Assembly: GCA_001898505.1 (NCBI GenBank)
Contig: MKTZ01000012.1
Coordinates: 241,570 to 305,569 of the forward strand
Direction: 5' to 3'
DNA length: 64,000 nucleotides
Source: Sphingobacteriales bacterium 50-39
Lineage (GTDB): Bacteria > Bacteroidota > Bacteroidia > Chitinophagales > Chitinophagaceae
Every line of letters begins with the position of its first letter. The stretch's first letter is position 1. Shown here piece by piece: positions 42,999 to 53,096 of the stretch. Under the pieces are notes generated by a model. The model searched no databases and was not told the DNA's origin. It saw only the letters and a program-made list of their open reading frames with translations. The translations under genes were made by a program, and so were the position numbers.

Positions 42999-43024
42999 TG
43001 GGTTTGCTTATATTTAGCGGATAG

Positions 43025-44830
43025 ATGCGAAGTACAAATGTAAGGCGATATACACTCATTGTGGCCGGGCTGCTCCTGCTCATCGCGACCAGCGGGTGGG
43101 CCCAATATCCCCTGCATATCCTTCCTGTGGATAAAGATTCGCTTTTTATACAGAAACAGCTTGGGCTATCCAGTTCTTTCAGGGGCAAAGATGCCTGCAT
43201 GGAGTATATATATGCCCTCCCGTCCCTTCTGCAGGGGAAAGGATATCTGACCGCCAGCCTGGACAGTGTCGGCAGCGATTCGGTGAGCACGACCATCCGG
43301 CTGTACCTTGGCAATGCTTATCACTGGGCAAGGATCGATGTCTCGGGTGTGGATCCTGCCCTTCTTTCCGCGGTGGCCTGGAATGAGAGAACCTTCTCCC
43401 ACCGGCTGCTGGACTTTAAGCTGTTCCAAGGCAGGCAGCAGCAGCTATTGAACTACCTGGAGGACAACGGCTATCCTTTTGGGAAGGTGAGTTTAGACAG
43501 CATCCGCTTTGGGGACAACGGTGAGGTATCAGCGAAGCTGAAGGTGGAGAAGGGCCCTTTATACCATATTGACAGCATCCGGCTGTACGGCACCGGGAAG
43601 ATCTCCAATGAATTCATGCAGCGGTATCTCAATATCCCCAATGGCTGCATATACAGGCGGGAAAAGCTGGAGGCCATCAGCAGAAAGATATTGGAGCTGC
43701 CTTATGTGCAGGAGCTGCAGCCATGGACCCTTACCATGCTGGGCACCGGCTCCGTGATCAATATTTATCTCAAGCCCAAGAAGAGCAGCCAGATCAATGC
43801 CCTGGTAGGGTTTCTTCCAAGCAGTAATCCCATATTGGGGAACAAGGTGCTGATCACGGGGGAGGCCACTATCAACCTGAAGAATGCGCTGGGCAATGGG
43901 GAGATCATCGGGGTGAACTGGCAACAGCTTCAGGCCGGCAGTCCCCGGCTAAACCTGGCATTTCAGCAGCCCTATCTGTTCAATTCGCCTTTTGGCGTCA
44001 GCACCTCTTTTGACCTGTACAAACAAGATTCCTCTTATATCAATGTCAACCTGCTATTGGGAGTGCAATATGCCTTATCCGCCCATCAGACCGGCTCTGT
44101 GTTTATAAAGGATATGATCTCCAGTCTGCTGAACCTGGACACATTGCAGATCATTGCTTCCCATGCTCTGCCTACCGAGGCCGATATACGGAGTGTCAGT
44201 GTGGGGCTGGCTTATGAATTCAACAACACCGATTACCGGTTCAATCCCAGGAGAGGAAATGAGCTGCAGTTCACCGGCTCTGTGGGTACAAAGAAAATAA
44301 AGGAAAATCCACAGATCGTGAAGTTGAAAGATCCGTCCGACAGCGGCTTTTCGTTTGCGTCCCTGTATGATACCGTAAAGCTCAGCTCTTATCAGTTCCT
44401 CCTAAAGGCGGCCGGAGCGCATTATTTTTTTCTTTCTCATGCCAGTACCCTGAAACTGGGATTCAGTGGGGGTGTTTATAACAGTCCGTCTACCTATCGG
44501 AACGAGCTTTTTCGTATTGGAGGGTACAAGCTGTTGAGGGGGTTCGATGAAGAAAGCATACTGGCCTCACAGTATGCCGTGGGCACGCTGGAATACCGTT
44601 ATCTCATCGGCCTGAATTCCTTTTTATTTACTTTCCTGGATGGGGGCTGGGCCAGGAATAATGTGCCAGGGTTCAATCTCAATAATAGATTCCTTGGTTT
44701 TGGTCTGGGGCTGGCTTTTGAAACGAAAGCGGGCATTTTCAATATATCCTATGCCATGGGTAAAAGGGATGATACGAACTTTAATTTTCATGACGCAAAG
44801 ATCCATTTGGGCTATGTAAGCTTTTTTTAA
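43025..44830 (+). CDS. BamA/TamA-like outer membrane protein
   Basis: A 601-residue outer-membrane protein: signal peptide, POTRA-like modules (residues about 55-235, e.g. KGPLYHIDSIRLYGTGKISNEFMQRYLNIPNG), then an Omp85-type barrel with the C-terminal family pieces GGYKLLRGFDEESI and the aromatic end YVSFF. It is too short for BamA (usually about 800 residues in this phylum), so it is more likely a TamA-like or surface-antigen paralog helping insert or export proteins. It is divergent from hemW. Confidence 0.85.
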   Translation: MRSTNVRRYTLIVAGLLLLIATSGWAQYPLHILPVDKDSLFIQKQLGLSSSFRGKDACMEYIYALPSLLQGKGYLTASLDSVGSDSVSTTIRLYLGNAYHWARIDVSGVDPALLSAVAWNERTFSHRLLDFKLFQGRQQQLLNYLEDNGYPFGKVSLDSIRFGDNGEVSAKLKVEKGPLYHIDSIRLYGTGKISNEFMQRYLNIPNGCIYRREKLEAISRKILELPYVQELQPWTLTMLGTGSVINIYLKPKKSSQINALVGFLPSSNPILGNKVLITGEATINLKNALGNGEIIGVNWQQLQAGSPRLNLAFQQPYLFNSPFGVSTSFDLYKQDSSYINVNLLLGVQYALSAHQTGSVFIKDMISSLLNLDTLQIIASHALPTEADIRSVSVGLAYEFNNTDYRFNPRRGNELQFTGSVGTKKIKENPQIVKLKDPSDSGFSFASLYDTVKLSSYQFLLKAAGAHYFFLSHASTLKLGFSGGVYNSPSTYRNELFRIGGYKLLRGFDEESILASQYAVGTLEYRYLIGLNSFLFTFLDGGWARNNVPGFNLNNRFLGFGLGLAFETKAGIFNISYAMGKRDDTNFNFHDAKIHLGYVSFF

Positions 44831-44844
44831 AATCAATACTTCAA

Positions 44845-44852
44845 TACTTTTG
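44845..44852 (+). promoter_or_regulatory. candidate -7 box for the DUF4271-hemD pair
   Basis: TACTTTTG fits TAnnTTTG and lies 12 bases before the start codon, implying a very short leader. A T-run about 18 bases upstream partly matches the other box. Confidence 0.4.
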
Positions 44853-44863
44853 CAATCGTAACC

Positions 44864-45952
44864 ATGCATAAATTCTCCTTTCTTCTTCTTCCATGCCTCT
44901 TGTTCTTCGGCAACCTGTTTGCTCAGGTGGATTCGACCACGTCTGTCCGGTCTGTTCAGGATACGACGGTCGTGCATCCTATGAAGGTGCGTTCGGATTC
45001 AGCGATCAGGGCCGATTCTATTGCAAGGGCCATTCGTCGTCATCGCCGGGATAGCTTGCGGCGTGATAGTTTGCGACGGGATACTTTGGCCAGGCACGAT
45101 TCGGCGAGGGCTTCTGTGCGGCATGACAGTGTGGTACCTGCGGCTCAGCCGGTGACAGTGGCCAGTCCGGTGACACCGGCGCCTGTAAAAGAGCAGGGGC
45201 CTCCGGCGATGGTTTACTGGATGAGGGTGTTGTCCATCAATCCCTATTTCAATTTCTTCGGGAAGTGGGTACCCCAGCCCTTCGAGCCGCACAAGGTTGA
45301 TTCCAAGGACAGTCTTTTTTATCTGCTGGTGGGGATACTGTTCTATTTTGCCCTTATCCGCATATTCTTCGAAAAATATTATTCGAACCTGATGACCCTG
45401 TTCTTTCGGGTGTCGCTGCGGCAGCAACAGATCCGGGAACAGGTGCTCCAGACCCCGCTGCCTTCTCTGCTGCTGAATATTCTGTTCATCCTCACCGGGG
45501 GGCTATACGCTTGCTTCCTCCTGCATTATTCTCAGTGGGGTGCGGACATCAATTTCTGGTTGCTTTACGTGGATTGCATCGCCGGACTGGCCATTCTTTA
45601 CCTGGGAAAATTCGTGATTCTGAAGTTTTGCGGCTGGGTCCTCAATATTTCCCGGGCCACCGACACCTATATTTTTGTCGTGTTTCTTGTAAATAAAATG
45701 TTAGGAATTTTCCTTCTTCCTTTCTTGATCGTGATCACTTTTTCGAGCCCTGAAGTCCGGGAAATTGTTATAACCATCTCATTTGTAATGATTTTCGCAT
45801 TCCTCGTATATAGGGTGATAGCGGCCTACCGGCCTGTGAGAAATGAAATAAAACTCCCTCCGTTTTACTTTTTTTCGTACATTTGCGCCTTCGAAATAGC
45901 ACCCCTGCTGCTGATTTACAAGGTGTTATTGACATATTTGGGAAAAGTGTAG
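44864..45952 (+). CDS. DUF4271 membrane protein
   Basis: A 362-residue protein with a signal peptide, a low-complexity charged segment (residues about 45-85 with repeats of RRDSLRRDSLRRDTL), a Pro/Val/Ala linker, and about six transmembrane helices (DUF4271 core from about residue 145, e.g. LFYLLVGILFYFALIRIFF). Its function is not known. In my recollection it often stands before hemD in this phylum, and it does so here, 30 bp apart. The charged repeat would be periplasmic if the signal peptide is cut. Confidence 0.8.
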   Translation: MHKFSFLLLPCLLFFGNLFAQVDSTTSVRSVQDTTVVHPMKVRSDSAIRADSIARAIRRHRRDSLRRDSLRRDTLARHDSARASVRHDSVVPAAQPVTVASPVTPAPVKEQGPPAMVYWMRVLSINPYFNFFGKWVPQPFEPHKVDSKDSLFYLLVGILFYFALIRIFFEKYYSNLMTLFFRVSLRQQQIREQVLQTPLPSLLLNILFILTGGLYACFLLHYSQWGADINFWLLYVDCIAGLAILYLGKFVILKFCGWVLNISRATDTYIFVVFLVNKMLGIFLLPFLIVITFSSPEVREIVITISFVMIFAFLVYRVIAAYRPVRNEIKLPPFYFFSYICAFEIAPLLLIYKVLLTYLGKV

Positions 45953-45982
45953 TAACTTTACAAATCCATAGGGGAAACACAA

Positions 45983-46756
45983 ATGATTAAAAACGGGGAT
46001 AAAAAAAGGATTTTAATCACGCAACCCAGACCTGAGACAGACAAGTCGCCGTATTTCGAGCTTGCCAAGAAGTACGAGGTGGAGCTTGCTTTTCATCCAT
46101 TCATTCGTCTGGAACCCATACCTGCCAAGGATTTCCGGAAGCAAAAGATCGATATCACACAATATACGGCCGTGGTCTTCACCAGCCGCAATGCCATCGA
46201 TCATTTTTTCCGTATTTGCGAAGAGATGAAGGTCAGCGTGTCGCAGGATACCAAGTATTTTTGCATTACCGAAGCCGTTGCGCTCTATCTTCAGAAATTT
46301 ATCCTCTACCGGAAACGTAAAGTCTTTTATGGCGCGGACGGGCTGAATAAAAGCATGTTCGACGTCATCAACAAACATAAGGAGAACGAGAAGTTCCTTT
46401 ATCCCTGCTCGGAAAATCAGCAGGACAACGAGATCATCAATTGGCTGAAGCATAATAATTGTGGATTTGCTACCCCATTCATGTACCGTACGATCAGCAA
46501 CGACGTACATGTGATCCTCGATCAAAGTGAATACGACATCATTTGTTTCTTTACTCCCAGCGGCGTAAAAAGCCTCTTTGATAATTACCCCAAGTTCAAG
46601 CAAAACGGTACTAAGATCGGTGCATTTGGCAACAACACTTCCAAGGCGGTGGAAGATGCAGGTCTTACGCTGGATATCAAAGCTCCCCAGCCTCAGGCGC
46701 CTTCGATGGTGTCTGCTTTGGAGAAGTACCTTGCTGTAGTGGCAAAGAAAAAATAG
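45983..46756 (+). CDS. hemD: uroporphyrinogen-III synthase
   Basis: A 257-residue HemD-like enzyme that closes and rearranges hydroxymethylbilane in tetrapyrrole synthesis. Two alpha/beta domains are joined by two strands; recognisable are ILITQPRPETDKSPYFELAKKYEVE, VVFTSRNAIDHFF, FLYPCSENQQDN, the second-domain ICFFTPSGVKSLF and IGAFGNNTSKAVEDAGL. Sequence conservation in this family is low, but the pattern of domains fits. It follows the DUF4271 gene and precedes the DUF255 gene on the same strand. Confidence 0.88.
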   Translation: MIKNGDKKRILITQPRPETDKSPYFELAKKYEVELAFHPFIRLEPIPAKDFRKQKIDITQYTAVVFTSRNAIDHFFRICEEMKVSVSQDTKYFCITEAVALYLQKFILYRKRKVFYGADGLNKSMFDVINKHKENEKFLYPCSENQQDNEIINWLKHNNCGFATPFMYRTISNDVHVILDQSEYDIICFFTPSGVKSLFDNYPKFKQNGTKIGAFGNNTSKAVEDAGLTLDIKAPQPQAPSMVSALEKYLAVVAKKK

Positions 46757-46853
46757 ATACCCACTGGACGGGCGCTCGATTCTGGCCTGAAGGTTGTAGA
46801 TTGCAATGTTACGCCATTCGGCGGACGGTAGTTCACAGGCCGAAGAAATGTTT

Positions 46854-48935
46854 ATGAATCGACTCGCCCGGGAGACCAGCCCATATTTATTGCAGCATGC
46901 CCATAACCCCGTAGATTGGTATCCATGGGGGGAGGAAGCATTACAAAAGGCCAGGAAGGAGGACAAGCCTATTCTGGTCAGCATTGGCTATGCAGCCTGT
47001 CACTGGTGTCACGTGATGGAGCGGGAAAGTTTCGAGCATTCGGAAACGGCTGCATTTATGAATGAGCATTTCGTAAATATCAAGATCGACAGAGAGGAGA
47101 GGCCCGACCTGGATCATATATATATGGAGGCCGTGCAAGCCATCACCGGCAGTGGCGGCTGGCCGTTGAACGTATTTCTCACACCGGAGGCCAAGCCTTT
47201 TTATGGGGGGACTTATTTTCCGCCCCGTGCAATATACAACCGTCCCTCCTGGATGGATGTGCTGACGGCCATCGTGGGTTCTTTCCGTGATAAAAGAGAG
47301 GATATAGAGCATCAGGCGCAAAATCTCACGGAGCATGTGGCGACTGCGGGTTCATTCGGCGTAGATGGGCAGGTCAAGGGTGGTGTGAACATTTTTCAGC
47401 GCGAGACGCTGAAGCAGATATATGATAATCTGATGGGAATGGCCGACAGGCGGGAGGGTGGTTTTGGCAGGGCGCCGAAATTCCCTCAGACCTTCTCCAT
47501 TCAGTTCCTGCTGCATTACTACTATTTTTCAAAGGAGCAGGCCGCTTTGGACCAGGCTTTGCTTAGTCTGGAGAAGATGATACGGGGTGGGATTTATGAT
47601 CAGCTGGGGGGTGGTTTTGCCCGGTACAGCACGGATGACAAATGGCTGGCTCCCCATTTTGAAAAGATGCTGTATGACAATGCTCTTTTGGTGATTGTAC
47701 TTTCAGAGGCCTATCAGCTGACCCGTAAGGAGCTTTTCCGGGATACCATTGTGCAGACGATGGACTTTATCAATAGGGAGCTATCGGATGGGGAAGGGGG
47801 TTTTTATTCGGCCCTGGATGCGGACAGTGAGGGGGAGGAAGGTCGTTATTATGTCTGGGATAAGGGGGAGATCGAGGCTGTCCTGGGGGAAGAGGCTGTT
47901 TTGTTCAATGAATTTTATGGCGTGACTCCGGGAGGCAATTGGGAAGGAAAGAATATCCTGGTAAGGCCACGTGATCCTTCCGAAGAGGAGAGACCCCGGC
48001 TGGAGAAGGCCCGTCAGCTTCTTTTAAAGCATCGCTGGCTTCGGCCACGGCCCGCCCTGGATGACAAGGTCCTGTTGGGCTGGAATGCCTTGATGAACAT
48101 TGCCTGCTGCAAGGCCTATGGGGCGTTGGGGGTAGAGGAATACCGGGATTGGGCCGTGAGGAATATGGACGTGGTCTTCCGGCGGCTGAAGGGAGAGGGG
48201 CTATATTTCTTTTATCATTCGTTTAATTTCAGGGCCAATGATGATGGTCCTTCGGACAACGGGCCGGTGGCCCGTTCTGAGACCGGACAGGCTAAATTCC
48301 CGGCCTTTCTGGACGACTATGCCGGGCTGATCGCTGCTTTGATCCAGCTGCAGGAGGTCACGGGCGACGCGGAGTATCTGCTTAAGGCTAAGGAAGTTAT
48401 GGAATTCACGTTGGAAGGCTTTTCCGAAAAGGACACCGGCTTTTTCTTTTTTACCCATAAGGATCAGCAAGATATAATCGTCCGTAAGAAAGAGATCTAT
48501 GATGGGGCCACTCCTTCCGGGAATTCCCTGATGGCTTTTAACCTCGCATATATGGCCATACTATTTAATAGGCCGGAGTGGGAGGAAAGGGCTGCGGGTA
48601 TGGCGGCAGCTGTTAGCAGGCCAGTGGTGCTTTATCCCGGCAGTTTCGGGATTTGGGCAACCCTGTACCAGGCCCTTACGTATATTATTCCTGAGATCGT
48701 ACTTACCGGCAGGCAGCCGGAAAATGCCCGGAAAGAGCTTTTACAGGAGCTGATCCCCTACCGGGCATTCCAATCTGCCAGCGAAAAAACTACCCAGTTC
48801 CCGCTGTTGTCGGATAAGCCTGTCGAAGACTTTCCGTTGATCTTCCTATGTAAAAATTATGCATGCCAACTTCCTGTAAATGAAGTGACTAAACTGCTCC
48901 GTCTCCTCGAAAATGTGCAAAAGTTTGGTTCGTGA
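46854..48935 (+). CDS. DUF255 thioredoxin-domain protein (YyaL / SSP411 family)
   Basis: A 693-residue protein with an N-terminal thioredoxin-like domain ([34 protein letters not shown] with CxxC at about residues 49-52, [15 protein letters not shown]) and a C-terminal six-hairpin glycosidase-like domain ([29 protein letters not shown] [11 protein letters not shown]). Its cellular role is not settled. Residues about 465-475 ([11 protein letters not shown]) are encoded by a palindromic repeat and sit in a loop before [10 protein letters not shown], where relatives have no such stretch. The ATG at 46854 (MNRLARE) fits the family start. Confidence 0.9.
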   Translation: MNRLARETSPYLLQHAHNPVDWYPWGEEALQKARKEDKPILVSIGYAACHWCHVMERESFEHSETAAFMNEHFVNIKIDREERPDLDHIYMEAVQAITGSGGWPLNVFLTPEAKPFYGGTYFPPRAIYNRPSWMDVLTAIVGSFRDKREDIEHQAQNLTEHVATAGSFGVDGQVKGGVNIFQRETLKQIYDNLMGMADRREGGFGRAPKFPQTFSIQFLLHYYYFSKEQAALDQALLSLEKMIRGGIYDQLGGGFARYSTDDKWLAPHFEKMLYDNALLVIVLSEAYQLTRKELFRDTIVQTMDFINRELSDGEGGFYSALDADSEGEEGRYYVWDKGEIEAVLGEEAVLFNEFYGVTPGGNWEGKNILVRPRDPSEEERPRLEKARQLLLKHRWLRPRPALDDKVLLGWNALMNIACCKAYGALGVEEYRDWAVRNMDVVFRRLKGEGLYFFYHSFNFRANDDGPSDNGPVARSETGQAKFPAFLDDYAGLIAALIQLQEVTGDAEYLLKAKEVMEFTLEGFSEKDTGFFFFTHKDQQDIIVRKKEIYDGATPSGNSLMAFNLAYMAILFNRPEWEERAAGMAAAVSRPVVLYPGSFGIWATLYQALTYIIPEIVLTGRQPENARKELLQELIPYRAFQSASEKTTQFPLLSDKPVEDFPLIFLCKNYACQLPVNEVTKLLRLLENVQKFGS
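48247..48276 (+). repeat. double-hairpin repeat, copy H, inside the DUF255 gene
   Basis: GTCC-TTC-GGAC (48247-48257) followed by AACGGGCC-GGT-GGCCCGTT (48258-48276). Both stems are perfect. Sense orientation and reading frame are the same as for copy B in cobS. Confidence 0.85.
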
Positions 48936-49129
48936 ACGTACAATAAGTCCCCCTCACCCTGCGTTAATATTATTAGCGTCTTGAATCTAAGGTCCCGTCC
49001 GACCTTTGGGAGAAGGTTTTGACACGGATGGAACCGAGGAAAATATCCGGCCTTTGAAATGTAAAAAATGCTCATAAATCATTGATAGAAAGATGGTTAG
49101 GGGCAAACGACATTTATCCGGATGAAAGC

Positions 49130-49160
49130 TTTGACTTTCGAAAAATTAATTTTAAACTTG
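49130..49160 (+). promoter_or_regulatory. candidate promoter of the gldKLMN operon
   Basis: TTTG (49130-49133), 19 bases, then TAAACTTG (49153-49160), one base off TAnnTTTG. It lies 50 bases before the gldK start codon. The 274-bp stretch from the DUF255 gene to gldK shows no other coding signal. Confidence 0.5.
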
Positions 49161-49209
49161 TAGCGAGATGTTGTCAAAAGAATTTTTTTGCCCAATACCC
49201 TTTAATATT

Positions 49210-50499
49210 ATGAAAATGAAAAACCTATCCACTCTAGCAGCTTTGTCAGCATTAATGTTGATGGCCGCATGCGGAAAAATAGGCAAATCCCACAAAGGAT
49301 TACCAGATGACGGGCAGCTGCATGGTGTAGCTCCTGCCGGTGGTTACAATCTTCAGAAGCCCCCCGGTATGGTATATATACCACCCGGCACCTTCCATAT
49401 GGGGCCCAGCGACGAAGATGTCAATTTCGCTTATACAGCAAGGAACAGACAGACTTCTATTAATGGTTTCTGGATGGACGCCACGGAGATCACTAATAAC
49501 GAGTACCGCCAGTTCACCAACTGGGTAAGGGACTCTATTGCCGCCACGTTGATGCAGTATGGCAAGGATGTAGACGGTCATTTCCAGGTGGACTGGAAGC
49601 GGGCTTCTACTATCAAATGGGGCGACAAGGCCACCATCGAGAAGATCAATGCTATCATCGTTGAGCCTGATAATCGTCTCTTTGGCAAGAAAGAGATCGA
49701 TGTCACCAAATTGAAGTATCACTCCGAGGTCTTCGATCTGAAGAGAGCTGCGCAGAAGCAAAATGAAGGCAAGCTTCGCGGTCAGTTTATCGATAAGACC
49801 GACGTACCGGTATATCCCGATACCCTGGTCTGGATCCGCGACTTCAGCTATTCTTATAATGAGCCCATGACGAAGCGTTACTATTCGCATCCTGCATTCG
49901 GCAACTATCCGGTGGTAGGGGTGAATTGGAAACAGGCCAATGTGTTCTGCGAATGGAGGACCCATTATCTGAATTCTTTCCTGGATAAGAAACATTTGGC
50001 TACCGAGTCGGATTTCCGTCTGCCTACCGAGGCTGAGTGGGAGTATGCGGCCCGTGGCGGACGTTCTCAATCCATGTTCCCCTGGGGTAACTATTATCTT
50101 AGAAATAAAAAAGGCTGCTTACTGGCTAACTTCAAGCCTGGCCGCGGTAACTACCCTGAAGATGGTGGATTCTATACCGTACGTGCCGATGCATACTGGC
50201 CCAATGATTTCGGTCTGTATTGCATGGCGGGCAACGTAGCAGAATGGACCTCCTCCTTCTACTATGAAGGGTCTTACAACTTCCAGCATGACATGAACCC
50301 GGATATCCGTTGGAACGCAAAAGATTCCGATCCCCCCCGTATGAAGCGTAAGGTAATACGTGGCGGCAGCTGGAAGGACGTAGGTTATTTCCTGGAGACG
50401 AGTACCCGTACGTACGAGTACCAGGATACGGCAAAATCATATATCGGATTCCGTTGTGTGATCGACCTGCCGCCTACAATGACCAACAACCGCAGGTAG
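49210..50499 (+). CDS. gldK: gliding motility / type IX secretion lipoprotein GldK
   Basis: An outer-membrane lipoprotein (lipobox ALMLMAAC) with a formylglycine-enzyme-like (SUMF1) fold: MVYIPPGTFHMGPSDEDVNF, INGFWMDATEITNNEYRQF, VVGVNWKQANVFCEWR, RLPTEAEWEYAARGG, GLYCMAGNVAEWTSSFY and VIRGGSWKDVGYFLETSTRTY. It forms the periplasmic ring of the type IX secretion system with GldN. The ATG at 49210 gives a correct signal peptide; the frame is open 14 codons further up without one. It is the first gene of gldKLMN. Confidence 0.96.
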   Translation: MKMKNLSTLAALSALMLMAACGKIGKSHKGLPDDGQLHGVAPAGGYNLQKPPGMVYIPPGTFHMGPSDEDVNFAYTARNRQTSINGFWMDATEITNNEYRQFTNWVRDSIAATLMQYGKDVDGHFQVDWKRASTIKWGDKATIEKINAIIVEPDNRLFGKKEIDVTKLKYHSEVFDLKRAAQKQNEGKLRGQFIDKTDVPVYPDTLVWIRDFSYSYNEPMTKRYYSHPAFGNYPVVGVNWKQANVFCEWRTHYLNSFLDKKHLATESDFRLPTEAEWEYAARGGRSQSMFPWGNYYLRNKKGCLLANFKPGRGNYPEDGGFYTVRADAYWPNDFGLYCMAGNVAEWTSSFYYEGSYNFQHDMNPDIRWNAKDSDPPRMKRKVIRGGSWKDVGYFLETSTRTYEYQDTAKSYIGFRCVIDLPPTMTNNRR

Positions 50500-50548
50500 T
50501 AGTAATAGATACTTGACAATTTTTTTAAAGAAATTTCGTTTTGATTAT

Positions 50549-50594
50549 GAGAGCCGAACGTAGAGGATGTTCGATGTCCGAACGGTCGGTTCTC
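50549..50594 (+). other. nested stem-loop between gldK and gldL
   Basis: Outer stem GAGAGCCGA / TCGGTTCTC (9 bp with one G-T pair). Inside, GTTCG (50569-50573) can pair with CGAAC on either side (50555-50559 or 50579-50583), giving alternative folds. No T-run follows directly, so it is not a plain terminator; it may be a transcript-processing or stability element. Confidence 0.55.
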
Positions 50595-50650
50595 TCTTTC
50601 CATAACCCTTTTAAAATCCCTTTTCTAAAAAACACTTAAAAATTTAAACT

Positions 50651-51424
50651 ATGAGCGCTGGTGTATCTAAATCTACCGAAAGACTGATAAACATTATAGT
50701 GTGCGTAGGTGCGGCCGTCGTTATCTTCGGGGCCCTTCAAAAGATCCTGCACACGAAGCTGGCCGACTTCTTCCTGACTGCCGGGTTGTTGACGGAAGCC
50801 CTGATATTCCTTGTGTATGCCTTCTTACCCCCTCCCGGAGGAGAAATGCATGCCCTGGTTGAGGCCCTGCCGAAACTGGCCGGTGGCACCAGCGGTAACC
50901 CTTCCCTGGACAAGATGGACAAAATGCTGCAGGAAGCGGACATTACCCCTACCAACCTCAATCGTTTGAGCGAAGGTTTCAAGAAATTCGGTACTACCGT
51001 TGAGAAGATCAGCGATGTATCCGGTGCTCTGGCTGCAACTAGTGATTATACCAATAAGACGAAAGAAGCCGCTTTGGCCCTGGATAGCATGAAGGGCGCT
51101 TACCAGAATGCTACCAATACCATCTCCAGCTTCAACGCCGCTGCTGAAGGCACCAAGCAATTCCACACACAGGTACAGGTACTGACCAAGAACCTGGGCA
51201 GCCTGAATGCTATCTACGAGCTGGAACTGCAGGACACGAACAATCACCTGAAGGCTATGAACAGTTTCTATGGCAATCTGGTGAAAGCATCCGAGACAAT
51301 GCAAGGCAGCGTATCCGACGCTAAGAAAACACAGGAACAAATTGCTCTGCTTGCTAAGAACCTGGGTAATCTGAACCATGTGTATGGCAATATGCTGAGC
51401 GCAATGCAAGGCCGCCAATCCTAA
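50651..51424 (+). CDS. gldL: gliding motility / type IX secretion motor protein GldL
   Basis: A 257-residue inner-membrane protein. Two transmembrane helices at residues about 12-32 and 38-58 (NIIVCVGAAVVIFGALQKIL; FFLTAGLLTEALIFLVYAFLPP), with the conserved Glu in LLTEAL near residue 49, form the proton-driven motor core with GldM. A long cytoplasmic helical tail follows with repeated segments such as QVLTKNLGSLNAIYELEL and ALLAKNLGNLNHVYGNML. It starts at the clear ATG at 50651. Confidence 0.96.
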   Translation: MSAGVSKSTERLINIIVCVGAAVVIFGALQKILHTKLADFFLTAGLLTEALIFLVYAFLPPPGGEMHALVEALPKLAGGTSGNPSLDKMDKMLQEADITPTNLNRLSEGFKKFGTTVEKISDVSGALAATSDYTNKTKEAALALDSMKGAYQNATNTISSFNAAAEGTKQFHTQVQVLTKNLGSLNAIYELELQDTNNHLKAMNSFYGNLVKASETMQGSVSDAKKTQEQIALLAKNLGNLNHVYGNMLSAMQGRQS

Positions 51425-51506
51425 TATCGAGATATCTACCAGCCCGTTTTGTCCGGTGCACCATTATGAAAAACTACTATTCGGAAAAAAAATAATTTAC
51501 TGACCC

Positions 51507-53090
51507 ATGTCTTTACCTAAAGAACCGCGGCAGAAGATGATCAACATGATGTATTTGGTGCTTACAGCGCTGCTGGCACTGAATGTATCCGTCGAGGTGT
51601 TGAACGCCTTCAAGACCGTGAATAAAAGCATAGAAGGTTCCAACGATGTTGTAACCGCTAAAAATAACCAGACCTACAAGGCCTTCGGCGACGCCCTTGC
51701 CGATGGAAAGACGGCTGAAAAGGCCAAACCCTGGGCTCCCAAGGCTTACGCTGCTCAAAAGCTTTCCGGAGATCTTACCAAATACATCGAAGATCTGAAG
51801 AACCAGCTGATCGATCAGTCCAATCCCCAGATGAAGGATGGCAAGAAAGAGTACACGGAAGGTAACCTGGACGCCACTACCCGTATCATGGATACGAAGG
51901 GTGAAGGACCCAAACTGTATCAGAGCCTTACTGACTATAAGGCCAAGTTGCTCGGGTTGCTGGATCCCTCCAATTATCCTGACCAGCCGGATAATATAAA
52001 GGCAGATCTCCAGAAGGACAGGGCACGCTTCGAAAAGGAATTGCCCCTGAACCTCCAGATCCCTGAATCCGAAGCGGGGAATGCCCTGACAGGCAATAAT
52101 CCCAAGGACTGGACCATCCGTTATTTCCATATGACGCCGACCGTTGCAGGTCTGACCATCCTCAGCAAGTTCCAGAGCGATATAAAGAACTCTGAGAGCC
52201 AGGTCATCGACTACCTGTATAAGAAGATCGGCGAGGTAAAGATCGTATATGATCAATTCCAACCTCTCATCGGTACGAATGCTACTTATCTGATGCCTGG
52301 CGATGAACTGGAGGTTAAGGCTGGTATCGGCGCCTTCAGCGCTGCTGCTTCGCCAAAGATCACCATCAACGGTCAATCACAGCCGGTGGGTGCGGATGGT
52401 ACTGCCGACTTCAAAACAAAGGTCAGCTCCTCCGGCGTGGTCAACGTAAAGATCGAGTTTACCAAGCCTGATGGCAGCCCCGGTATCAAGGAAATACCTG
52501 TAAAATATACTGTGGGTACTCCCTCCGGCGCCTCTGTCTTCCTGGAAAAGATGAACGTGCTGTATGTAAAGGAAGACAACCCCGTGAAGATCTCCGGTGG
52601 TAGTGTAGGTGCGGAGAAAGTAAGTGTTCGTTTCACCAATGGTGAGATCACTCATACCGGTGGCGACGACTACAATGTCGTTCCAACCTCCCCTGGGGAA
52701 GGCAAGATCATCGTAAACGCCGCGGGTAAGATCACCGAATTCCCGATGCGTGTCAAATTCCTGCCAGACCCCACTGGTTTCGTAGGTCAGAAGACAGGTG
52801 GTGTGATGCCCTCTGCCGAGTTCAAGGCGATGGGTGCATTGCAGGCCAGGCTGCAGAACTCCGAGTTCCAGTCTCCCTTTACAGTAGTGAGCTACAAAGT
52901 AGCAGCCGTGGGTGGAAATATTCCCCAGTACATCGAGGCGAGCAATGATGGCGCCCGGTGGACAGGTTCTGCGGCAAACATTGTTTCGAAAGCGTCTCCC
53001 GGAACCAATGTCTTCTTCGACGACATCCGGGTAAAGGGTAAGGACGGACGAGTGAGGACGTTGCCAGCGATGGTATTTAACTTGAAATAA
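51507..53090 (+). CDS. gldM: gliding motility / type IX secretion protein GldM
   Basis: A 527-residue protein with a short cytoplasmic start (MSLPKEPRQKMIN), one membrane helix (MMYLVLTALLALNVSVEVLNAF) and four periplasmic domains that pass rotation from GldL to the GldK/N ring. Motifs such as KPWAPKAYAAQKLSGDLTKYIEDLK and the beta-rich C-terminal domains (GVMPSAEFKAMGALQARLQNSEFQSPFTV) match. The gap from gldL is 82 bp; a hairpin follows the stop before gldN. Confidence 0.97.
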   Translation: MSLPKEPRQKMINMMYLVLTALLALNVSVEVLNAFKTVNKSIEGSNDVVTAKNNQTYKAFGDALADGKTAEKAKPWAPKAYAAQKLSGDLTKYIEDLKNQLIDQSNPQMKDGKKEYTEGNLDATTRIMDTKGEGPKLYQSLTDYKAKLLGLLDPSNYPDQPDNIKADLQKDRARFEKELPLNLQIPESEAGNALTGNNPKDWTIRYFHMTPTVAGLTILSKFQSDIKNSESQVIDYLYKKIGEVKIVYDQFQPLIGTNATYLMPGDELEVKAGIGAFSAAASPKITINGQSQPVGADGTADFKTKVSSSGVVNVKIEFTKPDGSPGIKEIPVKYTVGTPSGASVFLEKMNVLYVKEDNPVKISGGSVGAEKVSVRFTNGEITHTGGDDYNVVPTSPGEGKIIVNAAGKITEFPMRVKFLPDPTGFVGQKTGGVMPSAEFKAMGALQARLQNSEFQSPFTVVSYKVAAVGGNIPQYIEASNDGARWTGSAANIVSKASPGTNVFFDDIRVKGKDGRVRTLPAMVFNLK

Positions 53091-53096
53091 AAAACC

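Noticed and set aside
46806..46853. A degenerate repeat copy before the DUF255 gene (GGCCGAAG with GGCGGACGG)
   Set aside because: The arms do not pair in the family layout.
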